Source: Aeolococcus sp050734155 (lineage in GTDB: Bacteria; Chloroflexota; Dormibacteria; Aeolococcales; Aeolococcaceae). Taken from it: a DNA stretch of 64,000 nucleotides. Below are positions 50,598 to 58,935 of this stretch, in pieces. Below the pieces are notes generated by a model. It was not told the origin of the DNA. It saw only the letters and a program-made list of their open reading frames with translations, and made no database searches. The DNA is taken from contig JBOHUD010000064.1 in assembly GCA_050734155.1 (NCBI GenBank), positions 1 to 64,000 of the forward strand. The letters are read 5' to 3'. The position numbers and the translations under genes are program-made. Numbering within the stretch: position 1 is the first letter of the stretch; every line of letters begins with the position of its first letter.

Positions 50598-51134
50598 TCA
50601 GCGGCGCGCGCCGGCGGCACTCCTGTCGACGGCGGCGAAGGCCCGGTTCACCGCATCCTCGGGCGTGCTCACCTTCTGAATCCCCAGGTCGGCGCCGCGG
50701 CCTCCGGGCGGGTGCACCTCCCAGGTGTCGAGACCGATCACCGGGCGTCGATTGCGCAGCGCCAGCCCGATCTCACTGATGGTCCCGTAGGCACCCCCGA
50801 TGGCGATGATCACCGCGCAGGCGCGAACGATCAGGGCATTGCGCATCTCGCCCATCCCCGTGGGGATGGCCACGGACACGTCGGTGGCGGCGTCCTCGGC
50901 GCGGTCGCCGGGGAGCAGGCCGATGCTGAAGCCGCCCCCCCTCGCCGCTCCACGCGCCGCCGCGGCCATCACCCCGCCCAGGCCTCCGCAGACCACGATC
51001 CCCCCACGCGAGGCGATCAGCCTGCCGACGCGCTCGGCCAGGTCATCGGTTACGGGGTCGTTGCGCGACGTGCCACAGACCCCGATCAGCGGGGGTCGCT
51101 GCTGGCGGATCGGGGTGGCGATGGTGAAGCTCAT
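50598..51134 (-). CDS. TIGR00725/LOG-like Rossmann protein
   Basis: A 178-residue protein of the lysine-decarboxylase-like (MCP/LOG) Rossmann group. GVCGTSRNDPVTDDLAERVG opens the domain, GGLGGVMAAAARGA is the nucleotide loop, and GGAYGTISEIGLALR is the family's G-G-x-G-T-x-x-E motif. Related LOG proteins are phosphoribohydrolases on cytokinin nucleotides; this branch has no firm activity. Second gene of the trpS operon by an ATGA overlap. Confidence 0.83.
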   Translation of the reverse strand: MSFTIATPIRQQRPPLIGVCGTSRNDPVTDDLAERVGRLIASRGGIVVCGGLGGVMAAAARGAARGGGFSIGLLPGDRAEDAATDVSVAIPTGMGEMRNALIVRACAVIIAIGGAYGTISEIGLALRNRRPVIGLDTWEVHPPGGRGADLGIQKVSTPEDAVNRAFAAVDRSAAGARR

Positions 51135-52168
51135 AGCAGTCCCACGGCCCGCTGCACGCGCAGCAGGGTTGGGCCCGCGACAGCGGCGGCCCGCTCCGCC
51201 CCGCGCCCCAGGATGTCGCGCAGGCTGGTCTCGTCGGCGCGCAGCTCGTGGTAGCGACGCTGCACGGGTGCGAGGACCTCGTTGACCGCGTCCGTCACCG
51301 CGGACTTCAGCCCCCCATAGCTGGCGCCTTCGAACACGGCCACGGTCTCCGCCCGGCTGGCGCCCCGGATGGCCGCATGGATGTCGAGGAGATTGCCGAC
51401 CCCCGCCCCGACCGGTGCGGCGACGGCAGGATTGGTGTCGGTGGTGGCGCGGGCGATCTTGCGGCGCACCGTGTCGGGCGGGTCGAGCAGCAGGATGGCG
51501 TGGCCCGGTTTGGTGAGCGCGGTGCTCTTGCTCATCTTGGTGGTGGGGTCGTCCAGACCCATGACCCGTGCCCCGGTGCTGCGGATCAGGGGCGCCGGCA
51601 GGCGGAAGACCTCGCCGCGCAGGCTGTTGACGCGCTGGGCGATGTCACGGCAGAGCTCGACGTGCTGGCGCTGGTCATCGCCGACGGGGACGAGCTCGGC
51701 GTCGTAGAGCAGGATGTCGGCCGCCATCAGGTCCGGGTAGGTGAGCAGGCCGGCGCCCACACGCTCGCGCTCACGTCCGCTTCCCGCTCGTGCTCGAAAC
51801 TGTGTCATCCGCTCCAACCAACCCAGGGGAGTGTGACACTCGAGGATCCACCCCAGCTGGGTGTGGGCGGCGACCTGCGATTGCGCGAAGATCACGCACC
51901 GGTCCGGGTCCAGCCCGCACGCCAGGTAGAGGGCGGCCAGCTCCAGCACGCTGCTGCGCACCAGGTCCGCGTCCGGCACCACGGTGAGGGCGTGCAGGTC
52001 GACGATGCAGAAGAAGTTGTCGTAGTCCTCCTGCTCGCGAGCCCAGTGGCGCAGAGCCCCCAGGTAGTTGCCGAGATGGAGCTGGAAGGTGGGCTGGATG
52101 CCGCTGAAGACACGGGGACGCTGGCCGCGCTGCGGGATGACGTCGGCCGCGGGCAGGCTGGGGACCAT
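51131..52168 (-). CDS. trpS: Tryptophanyl-tRNA synthetase
   Basis: A 345-residue class I synthetase charging tRNA-Trp. The HIGH-type motif is SGIQPTFQLHLGNYLGAL, the Trp-pocket block LLTYPDLMAADILLYDAELVPVGDDQRQH, and KMSKS lies in TTKMSKSTALT. Length is normal (330-350). The ATG at 52168 is preferred because TATCCT lies six bases upstream (leaderless). The TIGR00725 gene follows with a four-base overlap. Confidence 0.95.
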   Translation of the reverse strand: MVPSLPAADVIPQRGQRPRVFSGIQPTFQLHLGNYLGALRHWAREQEDYDNFFCIVDLHALTVVPDADLVRSSVLELAALYLACGLDPDRCVIFAQSQVAAHTQLGWILECHTPLGWLERMTQFRARAGSGRERERVGAGLLTYPDLMAADILLYDAELVPVGDDQRQHVELCRDIAQRVNSLRGEVFRLPAPLIRSTGARVMGLDDPTTKMSKSTALTKPGHAILLLDPPDTVRRKIARATTDTNPAVAAPVGAGVGNLLDIHAAIRGASRAETVAVFEGASYGGLKSAVTDAVNEVLAPVQRRYHELRADETSLRDILGRGAERAAAVAGPTLLRVQRAVGLL

Positions 52169-52174
52169 CGCCGA

Positions 52175-52180
52175 AGGATA
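52175..52180 (-). promoter_or_regulatory. -10 element TATCCT, leaderless trpS mRNA
   Basis: TATCCT, six bases, then the ATG at 52168. No ribosome site between. Confidence 0.45.
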
Positions 52181-52209
52181 CCCACCCGAGTCCGTCGCGC
52201 CGTCGACGG

Positions 52210-53142
52210 TCAGCGACGAGAGCGCCGAGCCCTCGCGCTCCCACCCGCGGTCCGCGCTGGCGCGGTCAGGCGCGCGGTTCGGGCGCTGCCGGGGCGGGCA
52301 CGCCGGCGGGGGACCACCCGCACTCGCGGCCCCCACACGGAGTCGAGAAAGACGTCGATCTCGCCATACAGACGATCGGGGCGCATCCGCATCTCCAGTA
52401 TCGAGCTGGCCTCGACGAGCCGGCCGTTGGGCAGCTCCTTGGACAGCATCCCGGCGTCGGAGAAGGGATGGACCGGGTCGCGGTGGTGGCCGATCACCAG
52501 GGCGGGCGCGACGAACGTGCGTCGCTCCTCACGATGGGGTGCCGTGCGTCCGAAGAAGACGCCCTGGAGGAGGGCGCCGCTGGGTCCGGGGTCCTGGCGC
52601 ACCGCGTCGAGCACGATGTCGATGTTGAAGGGCGTCAGCGACGAGGGGATCCACCGGGTCAGCCGGGACAGGACGCGCATCAGTGGCTCGCCCAGGGTGA
52701 CTGCGACGAGCAGCGGCGCGAAGGTGACGGCGCTGGCCAGCAGCGCGTTGTCGAGGACCGGCATCTCCAGCACCATGGCGCGCAACCGCTGGGGCGCCAG
52801 CGAGGCCACCTCGAGGGTGATGTTGGCGCCCAGCGAGGTCCCTCCCACCACGGCCTGGTCGAGGTTCAGATGATCGAGGAGGGCGACGACATCGCGGGCG
52901 AACTGGGTCATCGAGTAGCGCCACATGTCGCGCGGCCGCGCCGAGCTGCCCTGGCCGAGGGGATCCAGCAGGATGACCCGATGGCCACGCTCGGCGAGAT
53001 GCAGGGCCAGCGGCGTGTTCATCCGCGCCGGCAGCAGGAGCCCGGGCAGGAGAACGACGGGACGGTCGCCCCCACCATGGATGGTGTAGCTGAGACGCTG
53101 GCCGCGACTGCGGAAGCTTCCGTGGCGGACGCGCTCAGTCAT
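52210..53142 (-). CDS. Alpha/beta hydrolase
   Basis: A 310-residue serine hydrolase. The oxyanion/His-Gly region is PVVLLPGLLLPARMNTPLAL, the nucleophile elbow GGTSLGANITLE, and LVIGHHRDPVHPFSDA the Asp-side loop. No signal sequence. The last 35 residues are an Arg/Ala/Pro-rich tail. The stop lies 41 bp before trpS on the same strand. The substrate is unknown. Confidence 0.85.
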   Translation of the reverse strand: MTERVRHGSFRSRGQRLSYTIHGGGDRPVVLLPGLLLPARMNTPLALHLAERGHRVILLDPLGQGSSARPRDMWRYSMTQFARDVVALLDHLNLDQAVVGGTSLGANITLEVASLAPQRLRAMVLEMPVLDNALLASAVTFAPLLVAVTLGEPLMRVLSRLTRWIPSSLTPFNIDIVLDAVRQDPGPSGALLQGVFFGRTAPHREERRTFVAPALVIGHHRDPVHPFSDAGMLSKELPNGRLVEASSILEMRMRPDRLYGEIDVFLDSVWGPRVRVVPRRRARPGSARTARLTAPARTAGGSARARRSRR

Positions 53143-53195
53143 CCGGGCTCTCCCCTGTGGCACTGCGGCTGAGCCGATTCTGCGGCTCCGGCCCC

Positions 53196-53219
53196 GATCG
53201 CGCGCGCTGACGCGCGATC
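53196..53219. promoter_or_regulatory. Nine-base palindrome over a -35 region
   Basis: GATCGCGCG-CGCTGA-CGCGCGATC is a perfect inverted repeat. It occupies the -35 region of the promoter whose -10 element TAGACT (53229-53234) precedes the gene at 53241, so a bound regulator would block it. It also lies 54 bp upstream of the divergent hydrolase start. Confidence 0.4.
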
Positions 53220-53228
53220 CCGGCCCTC

Positions 53229-53234
53229 TAGACT
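53229..53234 (+). promoter_or_regulatory. -10 element TAGACT, leaderless mRNA
   Basis: TAGACT, six bases, then the ATG at 53241. Confidence 0.45.
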
Positions 53235-53240
53235 GCCGCC

Positions 53241-54338
53241 ATGGCGGGGAGGATCGTCCTCTTTGGAGCGACGGGGTACACCGGCACGCTGGTCGCCGAG
53301 GAGCTGGCGGCGGGCGGCGTCCCCGCCGTCCTCGCCGGGCGCGACCGCCGGCACCTGCGCGCGCTGGCCACACGCCTGGGAGGGGAGCTCTCGGTGGCCA
53401 CCGCCGACGTCGCCGATCCCGCCACGGTGGCCGCTCTCATCGGTCCCGGCGACGTGCTGGTGAGCACAGTCGGTCCCTTCGCCAGGTACGGCGATGCGGC
53501 GGTGCGCGCCGCCATCGAGCGAGGCGCCCACTACCTGGATTCCACGGGCGAACCGGCCTTCATGCGCGCCATCTTCGAGCAGTTCGGGCCTCTCGCCGAG
53601 CGCGCCGGCGTGGTGCTCCTCACCGCCTTCGGCTACGACTGCGTGCCGGGACACGTCGCTGCCGGGCTCGCGCTCGAGGACGCCGGCGCCGCCGCCGTGG
53701 AGGTCGACGTGGGCTACTTCAGCGAGGGCGGACGATGGAGCGGCGGAACGCTCGCCTCTCTGCTGGGCGCGGCGCGCGCCCCCAGCTTCTCGTGGCGCGA
53801 CGGCGTCCTGGTCACGGAGCGCAGCGGGATCCGCACCGCCCGCTTCGACCTCGGCGACCGCCACGCCGACGGGCTCTCCTTCGGCGGCTCCGAGCACCTC
53901 TGTCTGCCCCGCAGCCATCCGCGGGTGCGCACCGTGGGCACCTACCTGGGCTGGTTCGGACCGCTGACCAGGGGGGTGCGGGCGGCGGGGGCGGGGCAGG
54001 CGCTTGTCGAGCAGCTGCCCGGCGCCACCGGGCTGATCGACCGCGTCGCGGGGCGGCTGGCGCCGGGGTCGTCGGGTGGTCCCGACGCCGTGGCCAGGGC
54101 GGCGACGCGCTCCACCTTCATCGCCGTGGCCCGTGACGGGCGCGGACGCGGGCTGGGGAAAGCGCGGCTGCACGGCGTCGACGGCTACACGCTGACCGCG
54201 CGGCTTCTGGTGTGGGGCGCGCTGCGGCTTCGCGACGGGGCCGCTCCACCCGCCGGGGCGCGCGGGCCGGTCGAGGCATTCGGCCTCGGCACCATGACCC
54301 GGGCGCTGTCGGATGCGGGTCTGCCCCGCGTCGCCTAG
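53241..54338 (+). CDS. Saccharopine dehydrogenase-like NADP-binding protein
   Basis: A 365-residue oxidoreductase of the saccharopine dehydrogenase N-terminal family. It opens with IVLFGATGYTGTLVAEELA (Rossmann G-x-x-G-x-x-G), followed by DVLVSTVGPFARYG and YLDSTGEPAFMRAIFE, all typical of the trans-acting enoyl reductase-like branch. The substrate may be a lipid or polyketide but cannot be proven. The 3' end overlaps the convergent dodecin stop by four bases. Confidence 0.85.
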   Translation: MAGRIVLFGATGYTGTLVAEELAAGGVPAVLAGRDRRHLRALATRLGGELSVATADVADPATVAALIGPGDVLVSTVGPFARYGDAAVRAAIERGAHYLDSTGEPAFMRAIFEQFGPLAERAGVVLLTAFGYDCVPGHVAAGLALEDAGAAAVEVDVGYFSEGGRWSGGTLASLLGAARAPSFSWRDGVLVTERSGIRTARFDLGDRHADGLSFGGSEHLCLPRSHPRVRTVGTYLGWFGPLTRGVRAAGAGQALVEQLPGATGLIDRVAGRLAPGSSGGPDAVARAATRSTFIAVARDGRGRGLGKARLHGVDGYTLTARLLVWGALRLRDGAAPPAGARGPVEAFGLGTMTRALSDAGLPRVA

Positions 54339-54550
54339 CTGCCGGGCTCGTACTTGAAGGACAGCGCCAGGCGGGTCCGGAATCGGGCCACCTTGCCATC
54401 CTCGACAGTGATGTCGAGCTTGACCACCTCGGCCACGCGCAGGTCGCGCAGCGTCTGGGACGCCGTCTCGACCGCACGACGGGCGGCGTCCTCCCAGGAC
54501 TCGGTGCTGACCCCGACCAGCTCGGTGACGCGGTAGACGGAATCGGCCAT
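54335..54550 (-). CDS. Dodecin family protein
   Basis: A 71-residue small protein that forms hollow dodecamers which store flavin or coenzyme A. YRVTELVGVSTESWEDAARRAVETAS and LRVAEVVKLDITVEDGKVARFR are the family pattern, including the Trp that stacks on the flavin. Length is exactly that of known dodecins. Its stop overlaps the convergent stop of the neighbouring gene (shared CTAG). Confidence 0.94.
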   Translation of the reverse strand: MADSVYRVTELVGVSTESWEDAARRAVETASQTLRDLRVAEVVKLDITVEDGKVARFRTRLALSFKYEPGS

Positions 54551-54674
54551 GCCGGGCACCTCCACAACTCTGATGAGGGTGTGCATTCTGGCGCAGCCGC
54601 ACCCACGCTCAGCGGGCCGGAGGGACCGTCTGGCTACGATGGAGGCGTCGGTCCGAATTGAGGTGGCACCGCCC

Positions 54675-55046
54675 ATGGGCTTTCTGCGACTCGTCGCCCG
54701 CTCCGCCTTCGCATGGATCTTCGTCGTCGCGGGGTACAGCACCCTGACGACGCCGGGAGCCCGCCCCGAGCTGGTGGCCAAGCACCTGCCGCTCCCCCAA
54801 CCCGAGCTCCTGGTGCGCCTCAACGGCGCGATGATGGTCGCCGGCGGCAGCGCGCTGGCGCTGGGCATCAAGCCGCGTCTCGCCGCCCTGGAGCTGGCGG
54901 CCACGTTGGTGCCGACAACCTACGTCGGGCACCGCTACTGGGAGCAGTCGGACGCCGCGGCGAGGCGCAACCAGCGGGTGCACTTCGACAAGAACGTCAG
55001 CCTGATCGGCGGCCTGCTCGCCTACGCGCTGACCGAGGAGGGCTGA
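54675..55046 (+). CDS. DoxX family membrane protein
   Basis: A 123-residue protein with four hydrophobic helices. MGFLRLVARSAFAWIFVVAGYSTL opens it, NGAMMVAGGSALALGIKPRLAAL is the DoxX block, and HFDKNVSLIGGLLAYAL ends it. DoxX proteins are membrane components linked to thiosulfate or quinone redox and stress. The ATG at 54675 is favoured over one 12 codons upstream by the GAGGTGG site before it. Confidence 0.85.
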   Translation: MGFLRLVARSAFAWIFVVAGYSTLTTPGARPELVAKHLPLPQPELLVRLNGAMMVAGGSALALGIKPRLAALELAATLVPTTYVGHRYWEQSDAAARRNQRVHFDKNVSLIGGLLAYALTEEG

Positions 55047-55058
55047 ACCTCAGCCCCC

Positions 55059-56318
55059 TCAGGGCTCCGTGCGTTCGGCTGCGACGGGATCCGGGCCGCC
55101 ACCGGCGAGCCACACGCCGCCGAGGAGCAGCAGCATGGCCGCGCACGAGATCTGGATGGCGACGTCCCAGTGCAGCACGGAGGCGGTGCCCAGGGCCCAG
55201 AGCGCGCCGATGAGCATGCCCGAGTACATGGCGATGAAGATGATCGAGTTGTACCGCCCCATCAACCCGGGCGGGGCGCGCCGCTGGATCTCGGTGATTC
55301 CCCAGGTGTCGAGCGAGCTCCCGCTCCCGGCGCTGAGGGCGAGAACGAGCAGCGCCGCGAGGAACAGCGTGAGGGCGCTGAACCCAGCCAGGGCGACGAG
55401 CTCGATTGTGATGGCCACGAACACTCCGAGCCGCGTCCAACCCCGCGCGGGGATCCAGCGCAGAGCGATGAGGCCGCCGACCAGCCCTCCGACACCGACC
55501 GCGGAGTAGAGGTAGCCAACCACCGCATCCCCTCCGAAGCGCTCGTGGGCGGCGACAACGAGCAGGGCCTGGGTGACGGTGACCGTCAGACCGCTGGCGA
55601 AGTTGGCCGCGGCAACCATCCGGATCTCCGGGCGTCGCAGCGCCATGCGCAGAGCACCGGCGGTGGCGATGCGCGCTGTTGAGGGCGTGGATGTGCCATC
55701 GTCACGCCGCTCGCCGCGCGGGAGGGTCGCGATCAGCAGCGCGCTGACGGCAAAGCTGGCAGCATCGATGGCGAAGAGCGGATCCGGCCCGACGCGCACA
55801 AGCAGTACTGCGCCGATGGCCGGGGCGACGAAGATGCTGGTGCTGAAGAAGAGGCCGTAGGTGGCGTTGGCGCGGGCCAGCTGGCGATCGCTGACCAGGC
55901 TGGGGAGCAGCGCGCCTTGACTTGGTCGTGCCAGCGCGCCGATGAACTGCGCCACCGCGACAGCGAGGTAGATCGCCCAGATCAACCCGGCGCGGTGCGA
56001 GGCGATGAGAGAGGCGGTGACCACCGCCTGCAGGATTGCGGCGCCAACGATGACCCGTCGTGGAGAGAAGCGGTCGCTGAGGTTGCCGCCAATCCAGGGC
56101 CCGAGGACGCGCGGCGCCACCCTCGCCACCATATAGCCGGCAGGCGCGGCCGGGCTGTGGGTGAGCTCATAGAGGACCACCAGCAGCGCGACGGTGGTCA
56201 GCCAGTCGCCGTACAGCGACAGGAATACCGCGGTGAAGAATCGTGCCGCCGGGCCCCGCGGTGGCCCGACAGGTGGGCGCAAAGCTTCAGGGACAGCCGA
56301 TCCGGTGAGGATCGGCAT
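55059..56318 (-). CDS. MFS transporter
   Basis: A 419-residue, twelve-helix transporter of the MFS_3/EntS type. IGGNLSDRFSPRRVIVGAAI is the motif A loop, and IQRRAPPGLMGRYNSI the C-terminal equivalent. It is a distant relative of the transporter at 48042. The ATG at 56318 is chosen over upstream starts because residues before it look like non-coding sequence. The substrate is unknown. Confidence 0.84.
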   Translation of the reverse strand: MPILTGSAVPEALRPPVGPPRGPAARFFTAVFLSLYGDWLTTVALLVVLYELTHSPAAPAGYMVARVAPRVLGPWIGGNLSDRFSPRRVIVGAAILQAVVTASLIASHRAGLIWAIYLAVAVAQFIGALARPSQGALLPSLVSDRQLARANATYGLFFSTSIFVAPAIGAVLLVRVGPDPLFAIDAASFAVSALLIATLPRGERRDDGTSTPSTARIATAGALRMALRRPEIRMVAAANFASGLTVTVTQALLVVAAHERFGGDAVVGYLYSAVGVGGLVGGLIALRWIPARGWTRLGVFVAITIELVALAGFSALTLFLAALLVLALSAGSGSSLDTWGITEIQRRAPPGLMGRYNSIIFIAMYSGMLIGALWALGTASVLHWDVAIQISCAAMLLLLGGVWLAGGGPDPVAAERTEP

Positions 56319-56642
56319 CCCCGAAACCCCCCCGACGGGCGGGCCCGGCTCTGCTCCAATTGCCACGCGGGCAAGGTTCGCAGAGGGGCGCCCCCCTGTG
56401 TGGCGCCGACTGTTACCAGTCTGTGACGCCACCTACCAAGGCTCCGTCACATGTGCGGACTACCTTGGCGGAGAAACGAAATCCTGGCTGGATCAGGCCC
56501 AGCTGTTGCACTGGCACTGGGTGTCCCAGGTGGCCATTGAGTTCCCTCCGTCCAACTGAGCCCACGCTCAGCACCGGGCGGAACTGTGCACTCTTCCCAG
56601 CGTTTGGTGTGGCGCGATTGAAGTGATCGCCTCGTTCCTCTT

Positions 56643-56682
56643 CGGATCGTTCCGGATCGTTACGGATTCTTTGCAGATCTTT
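56643..56682 (+). repeat. Four decameric direct repeats upstream of sensor kinase
   Basis: CGGATCGTTC, CGGATCGTTA, CGGATTCTTT and GCAGATCTTT follow each other without gaps. The first two are nearly identical; the third and fourth are progressively diverged. The ten-base period puts each copy on the same face of the helix, as expected for cooperative regulator binding. They are 93 bp upstream of the kinase ATG. The rest of the 456-bp gap (56319-56774) shows no gene. Confidence 0.75.
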
Positions 56683-56774
56683 ACCACCGTGTGCGACCTG
56701 CGTGGGAACGGGTCCGATCTCGAATTGTGGCGATCGTGTCGCAGGCCGGTCTTTGGCGGGTGGACCCGCGGACC

Positions 56775-58196
56775 ATGTGTGAAGTGACGGCACGCGACCG
56801 CGTCCTGGCCCCGATACGCCGCCTGCAGGGCTTCCTGCCGGAGGAGCGACGCCTTGCGCCGGTGTCCTACACGCTGCCCTTGGTGGGATTCGTGGGCCTC
56901 CTGAGCGTTCTGAGTGTTGCTATGGCTGCCCTCACTCTGACGCCCGCCAAGGATCCCGCCACGCTGGTCCTTGCCGCCGTGGTCGTGTTCGGTGGCGCGT
57001 ACTGCGGAGTTCGCATGACTGGTGGCGTCGATAGCCTGTGGACCGCCAGTGTCTTCGTACACCTGGCCTTGACGTTCACCTTTGGACCGATTGGGGCGCT
57101 GGTCGCCTCGCTGTCGCAATCACTCGCGACCGCCGCGCGGATGAAGATTGGATGGTTCCGGGCCGCCTTCAACACGGCCAATTACTTTCTCGCTGACCTC
57201 AGCGCCTGGATCGTGTTCTCGAGCCTCGTGCGGGTCAACCACGGGGTGTTGTGGGGCGCTGGTTCCGCCACCATTGCAGCGGTTATCCAGTGCACCGTGA
57301 ACAACACCCTGCTGGCGGGGGTCATCACCTTGGCATCGGGCAACCGAGCCAGCGGTTGGACAGTCTTCCGGCGTTCCATGGCCTCGCTGATCCTCTACAA
57401 CATCGGCTATGGCTGGGCAGCGTACGGCGCCGTCCTCCTCTACGGCGTTGCGGGCACGGTGGGTTTCACCACCACCCTGCTTCCGATCCTCCTGCTGCAG
57501 GGGTTCCTTCTCCTTCTGGCCCGGCGCATCAAGGCGCAGGAACTGGAACGCGAGGCGCACACCAGGGAGCGAGAGGCCCTGCTCCAACAGGCGATCGACG
57601 CCAGTGACGTCGAACGCAAGCGGATCGCCAGCGACCTGCACGATGGCGTCGTCCAGACCCTGGCCGGGCTGGCCTTCTCCCTGGCTGCACGTGGGTCTGG
57701 CCCGACTGCGGACGCGCAACTGGTCGAGGCGGCGGCCACGCTGCGATCCTCGGTGACCGACCTGCGCACGCTGATGATCGAGATCGCCCCCCCGGACCTG
57801 GCCAAGAGCGGCGTCGACAGCGCCCTGCGCAAGTTGCTGGAGCCACTGCCCGCGCGGGGGATCGAGGTGGAGTTCGAGGCGGCCACCGCCACCCACATCC
57901 CGCCGGACAAGACCTCGCTGGTTTTCCGGGTCGCCCAGGAGGCGATCCGCAACGTGGTCAACCACAGCCAGGCCACCAAGGTGATCACCACCCTGCGCCT
58001 CGCCGACGGCCTCCTGACGCTGAGGGTGGCCGACAATGGCCGCGGTTTCTCGTCGGCTGACCGCACCCGACGTCGCGAGGAGGGCCACGTCGGCCTCCAC
58101 CTCTTGAACAACGCGGTGGAGGCGTCGAGCGGGCAGCTGTCCCTGGAGAGCGAGCCCGGCGTCGGAACCTCGCTTATGCTGACCTTGCCATGCTGA
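56775..58196 (+). CDS. Membrane sensor histidine kinase, NarL-type partner
   Basis: A 473-residue kinase of the HisKA_3 group. An N-terminal half with seven or eight hydrophobic helices senses something in or near the membrane. A coiled coil (EREAHTREREALLQQAIDAS) leads to ERKRIASDLHDGVVQTLAGL with the phospho-His (about residue 289), and the ATPase domain ends in DNGRGF and GVGTSL. The ATG at 56775 is used because the 28 codons before it (to a GTG at 56691) contain many codons rare in this genome. The stop overlaps the response-regulator start by seven bases. Confidence 0.9.
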   Translation: MCEVTARDRVLAPIRRLQGFLPEERRLAPVSYTLPLVGFVGLLSVLSVAMAALTLTPAKDPATLVLAAVVVFGGAYCGVRMTGGVDSLWTASVFVHLALTFTFGPIGALVASLSQSLATAARMKIGWFRAAFNTANYFLADLSAWIVFSSLVRVNHGVLWGAGSATIAAVIQCTVNNTLLAGVITLASGNRASGWTVFRRSMASLILYNIGYGWAAYGAVLLYGVAGTVGFTTTLLPILLLQGFLLLLARRIKAQELEREAHTREREALLQQAIDASDVERKRIASDLHDGVVQTLAGLAFSLAARGSGPTADAQLVEAAATLRSSVTDLRTLMIEIAPPDLAKSGVDSALRKLLEPLPARGIEVEFEAATATHIPPDKTSLVFRVAQEAIRNVVNHSQATKVITTLRLADGLLTLRVADNGRGFSSADRTRRREEGHVGLHLLNNAVEASSGQLSLESEPGVGTSLMLTLPC

Positions 58197-58597
58197 ATGC
58201 GGACGACCCGACAATCCGTGTCCTCATCGCCGACGACCATCCGCTGATGCGCAAGGGCCTGACCGACATTCTCGAGGGGGCCGAGGGGATCGAGGTTGTG
58301 GGGGCCGCGGAGGACGGTGCCGCCGCGGTCGCGCTGGCCTACGCGGTCAACCCGGACATCGTTTTGATGGACATATCGATGCCGGGAATGGATGGCATCG
58401 AGGCAACCGAGAAGCTCGTGGAGATGGAGTCCACCGCGCGCGTGGTCATGCTCACCTCCTACTCGGAGCGCGAGAAGATCACCCAGGCGCTCGCCGCCGG
58501 CGCCGTCAGCTATCTCACCAAGGACGCCCCGCCCGAGGCGGTGATCCGCGCCATCCGCTCCGCCGCAGCCTCGGCGGTCGTGCGTCCTGCCGACTGA
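58190..58597 (+). CDS. Response regulator receiver, no output domain
   Basis: A 135-residue, NarL-type receiver. VLIADDHPLMRKGL holds the acidic pair, IVLMDISMPGMDG the phospho-acceptor Asp61, and YLTKDAPPEAV the conserved Lys. NarL-family regulators normally continue for 80 residues with a LuxR-type helix-turn-helix, but this one stops at VVRPAD. No such domain follows in other frames. It may act by protein contact rather than DNA binding. Coupled to the kinase by overlap. Confidence 0.9.
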   Translation: MLNADDPTIRVLIADDHPLMRKGLTDILEGAEGIEVVGAAEDGAAAVALAYAVNPDIVLMDISMPGMDGIEATEKLVEMESTARVVMLTSYSEREKITQALAAGAVSYLTKDAPPEAVIRAIRSAAASAVVRPAD

Positions 58598-58683
58598 GCC
58601 ACCTGGCCCCAGCCGCGCTGTGGTGATGTAGCGTTCGAGGTGCATCCTCAAATCGATCTCAGCGCGGACGGAGGCTCAGCACC

Positions 58684-58815
58684 ATGGCCAGTGAGAAGAC
58701 GCGGGGCGCGCCCAAGAAACAGCAGAAGAAACCCAGGGCTCCCTCGACCGCCAAGGCGGCACGTCGCGAGGCGGCTCGCAAGGCACACCAGAGCGGGCAG
58801 CCGACCGCCGTCTGA
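58684..58815 (+). CDS. Small basic protein
   Basis: A 43-residue, Lys/Arg-rich protein. The first half is KTRGAPKKQQKKPRAPS, followed by a helical A-R-R-E-A-A-R-K segment. GGAGG lies ten bases before the ATG. It has no acidic core and should be largely disordered, perhaps nucleic-acid binding. It lies 86 bp after the receiver gene. No family recognised. Confidence 0.55.
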   Translation: MASEKTRGAPKKQQKKPRAPSTAKAARREAARKAHQSGQPTAV

Positions 58816-58935
58816 CCTGTGAGCTGCCGGGCAGCACTCTCGGGAGCGCTCGCGCAAGATTGCGCTCCCTCACAGCGTTGCTCTCTGTAGGGCCCGCACG
58901 CCCTCGACCCAGCCGCCCAGGGAGGAACGCTGATC

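Noticed and set aside
52210..52320. Treating the Arg/Ala/Pro-rich end of the alpha/beta hydrolase as a separate gene or frameshift
   Set aside because: The frame is continuous to 52210 and the tail is compatible with a disordered extension; no better start or alternative frame exists.
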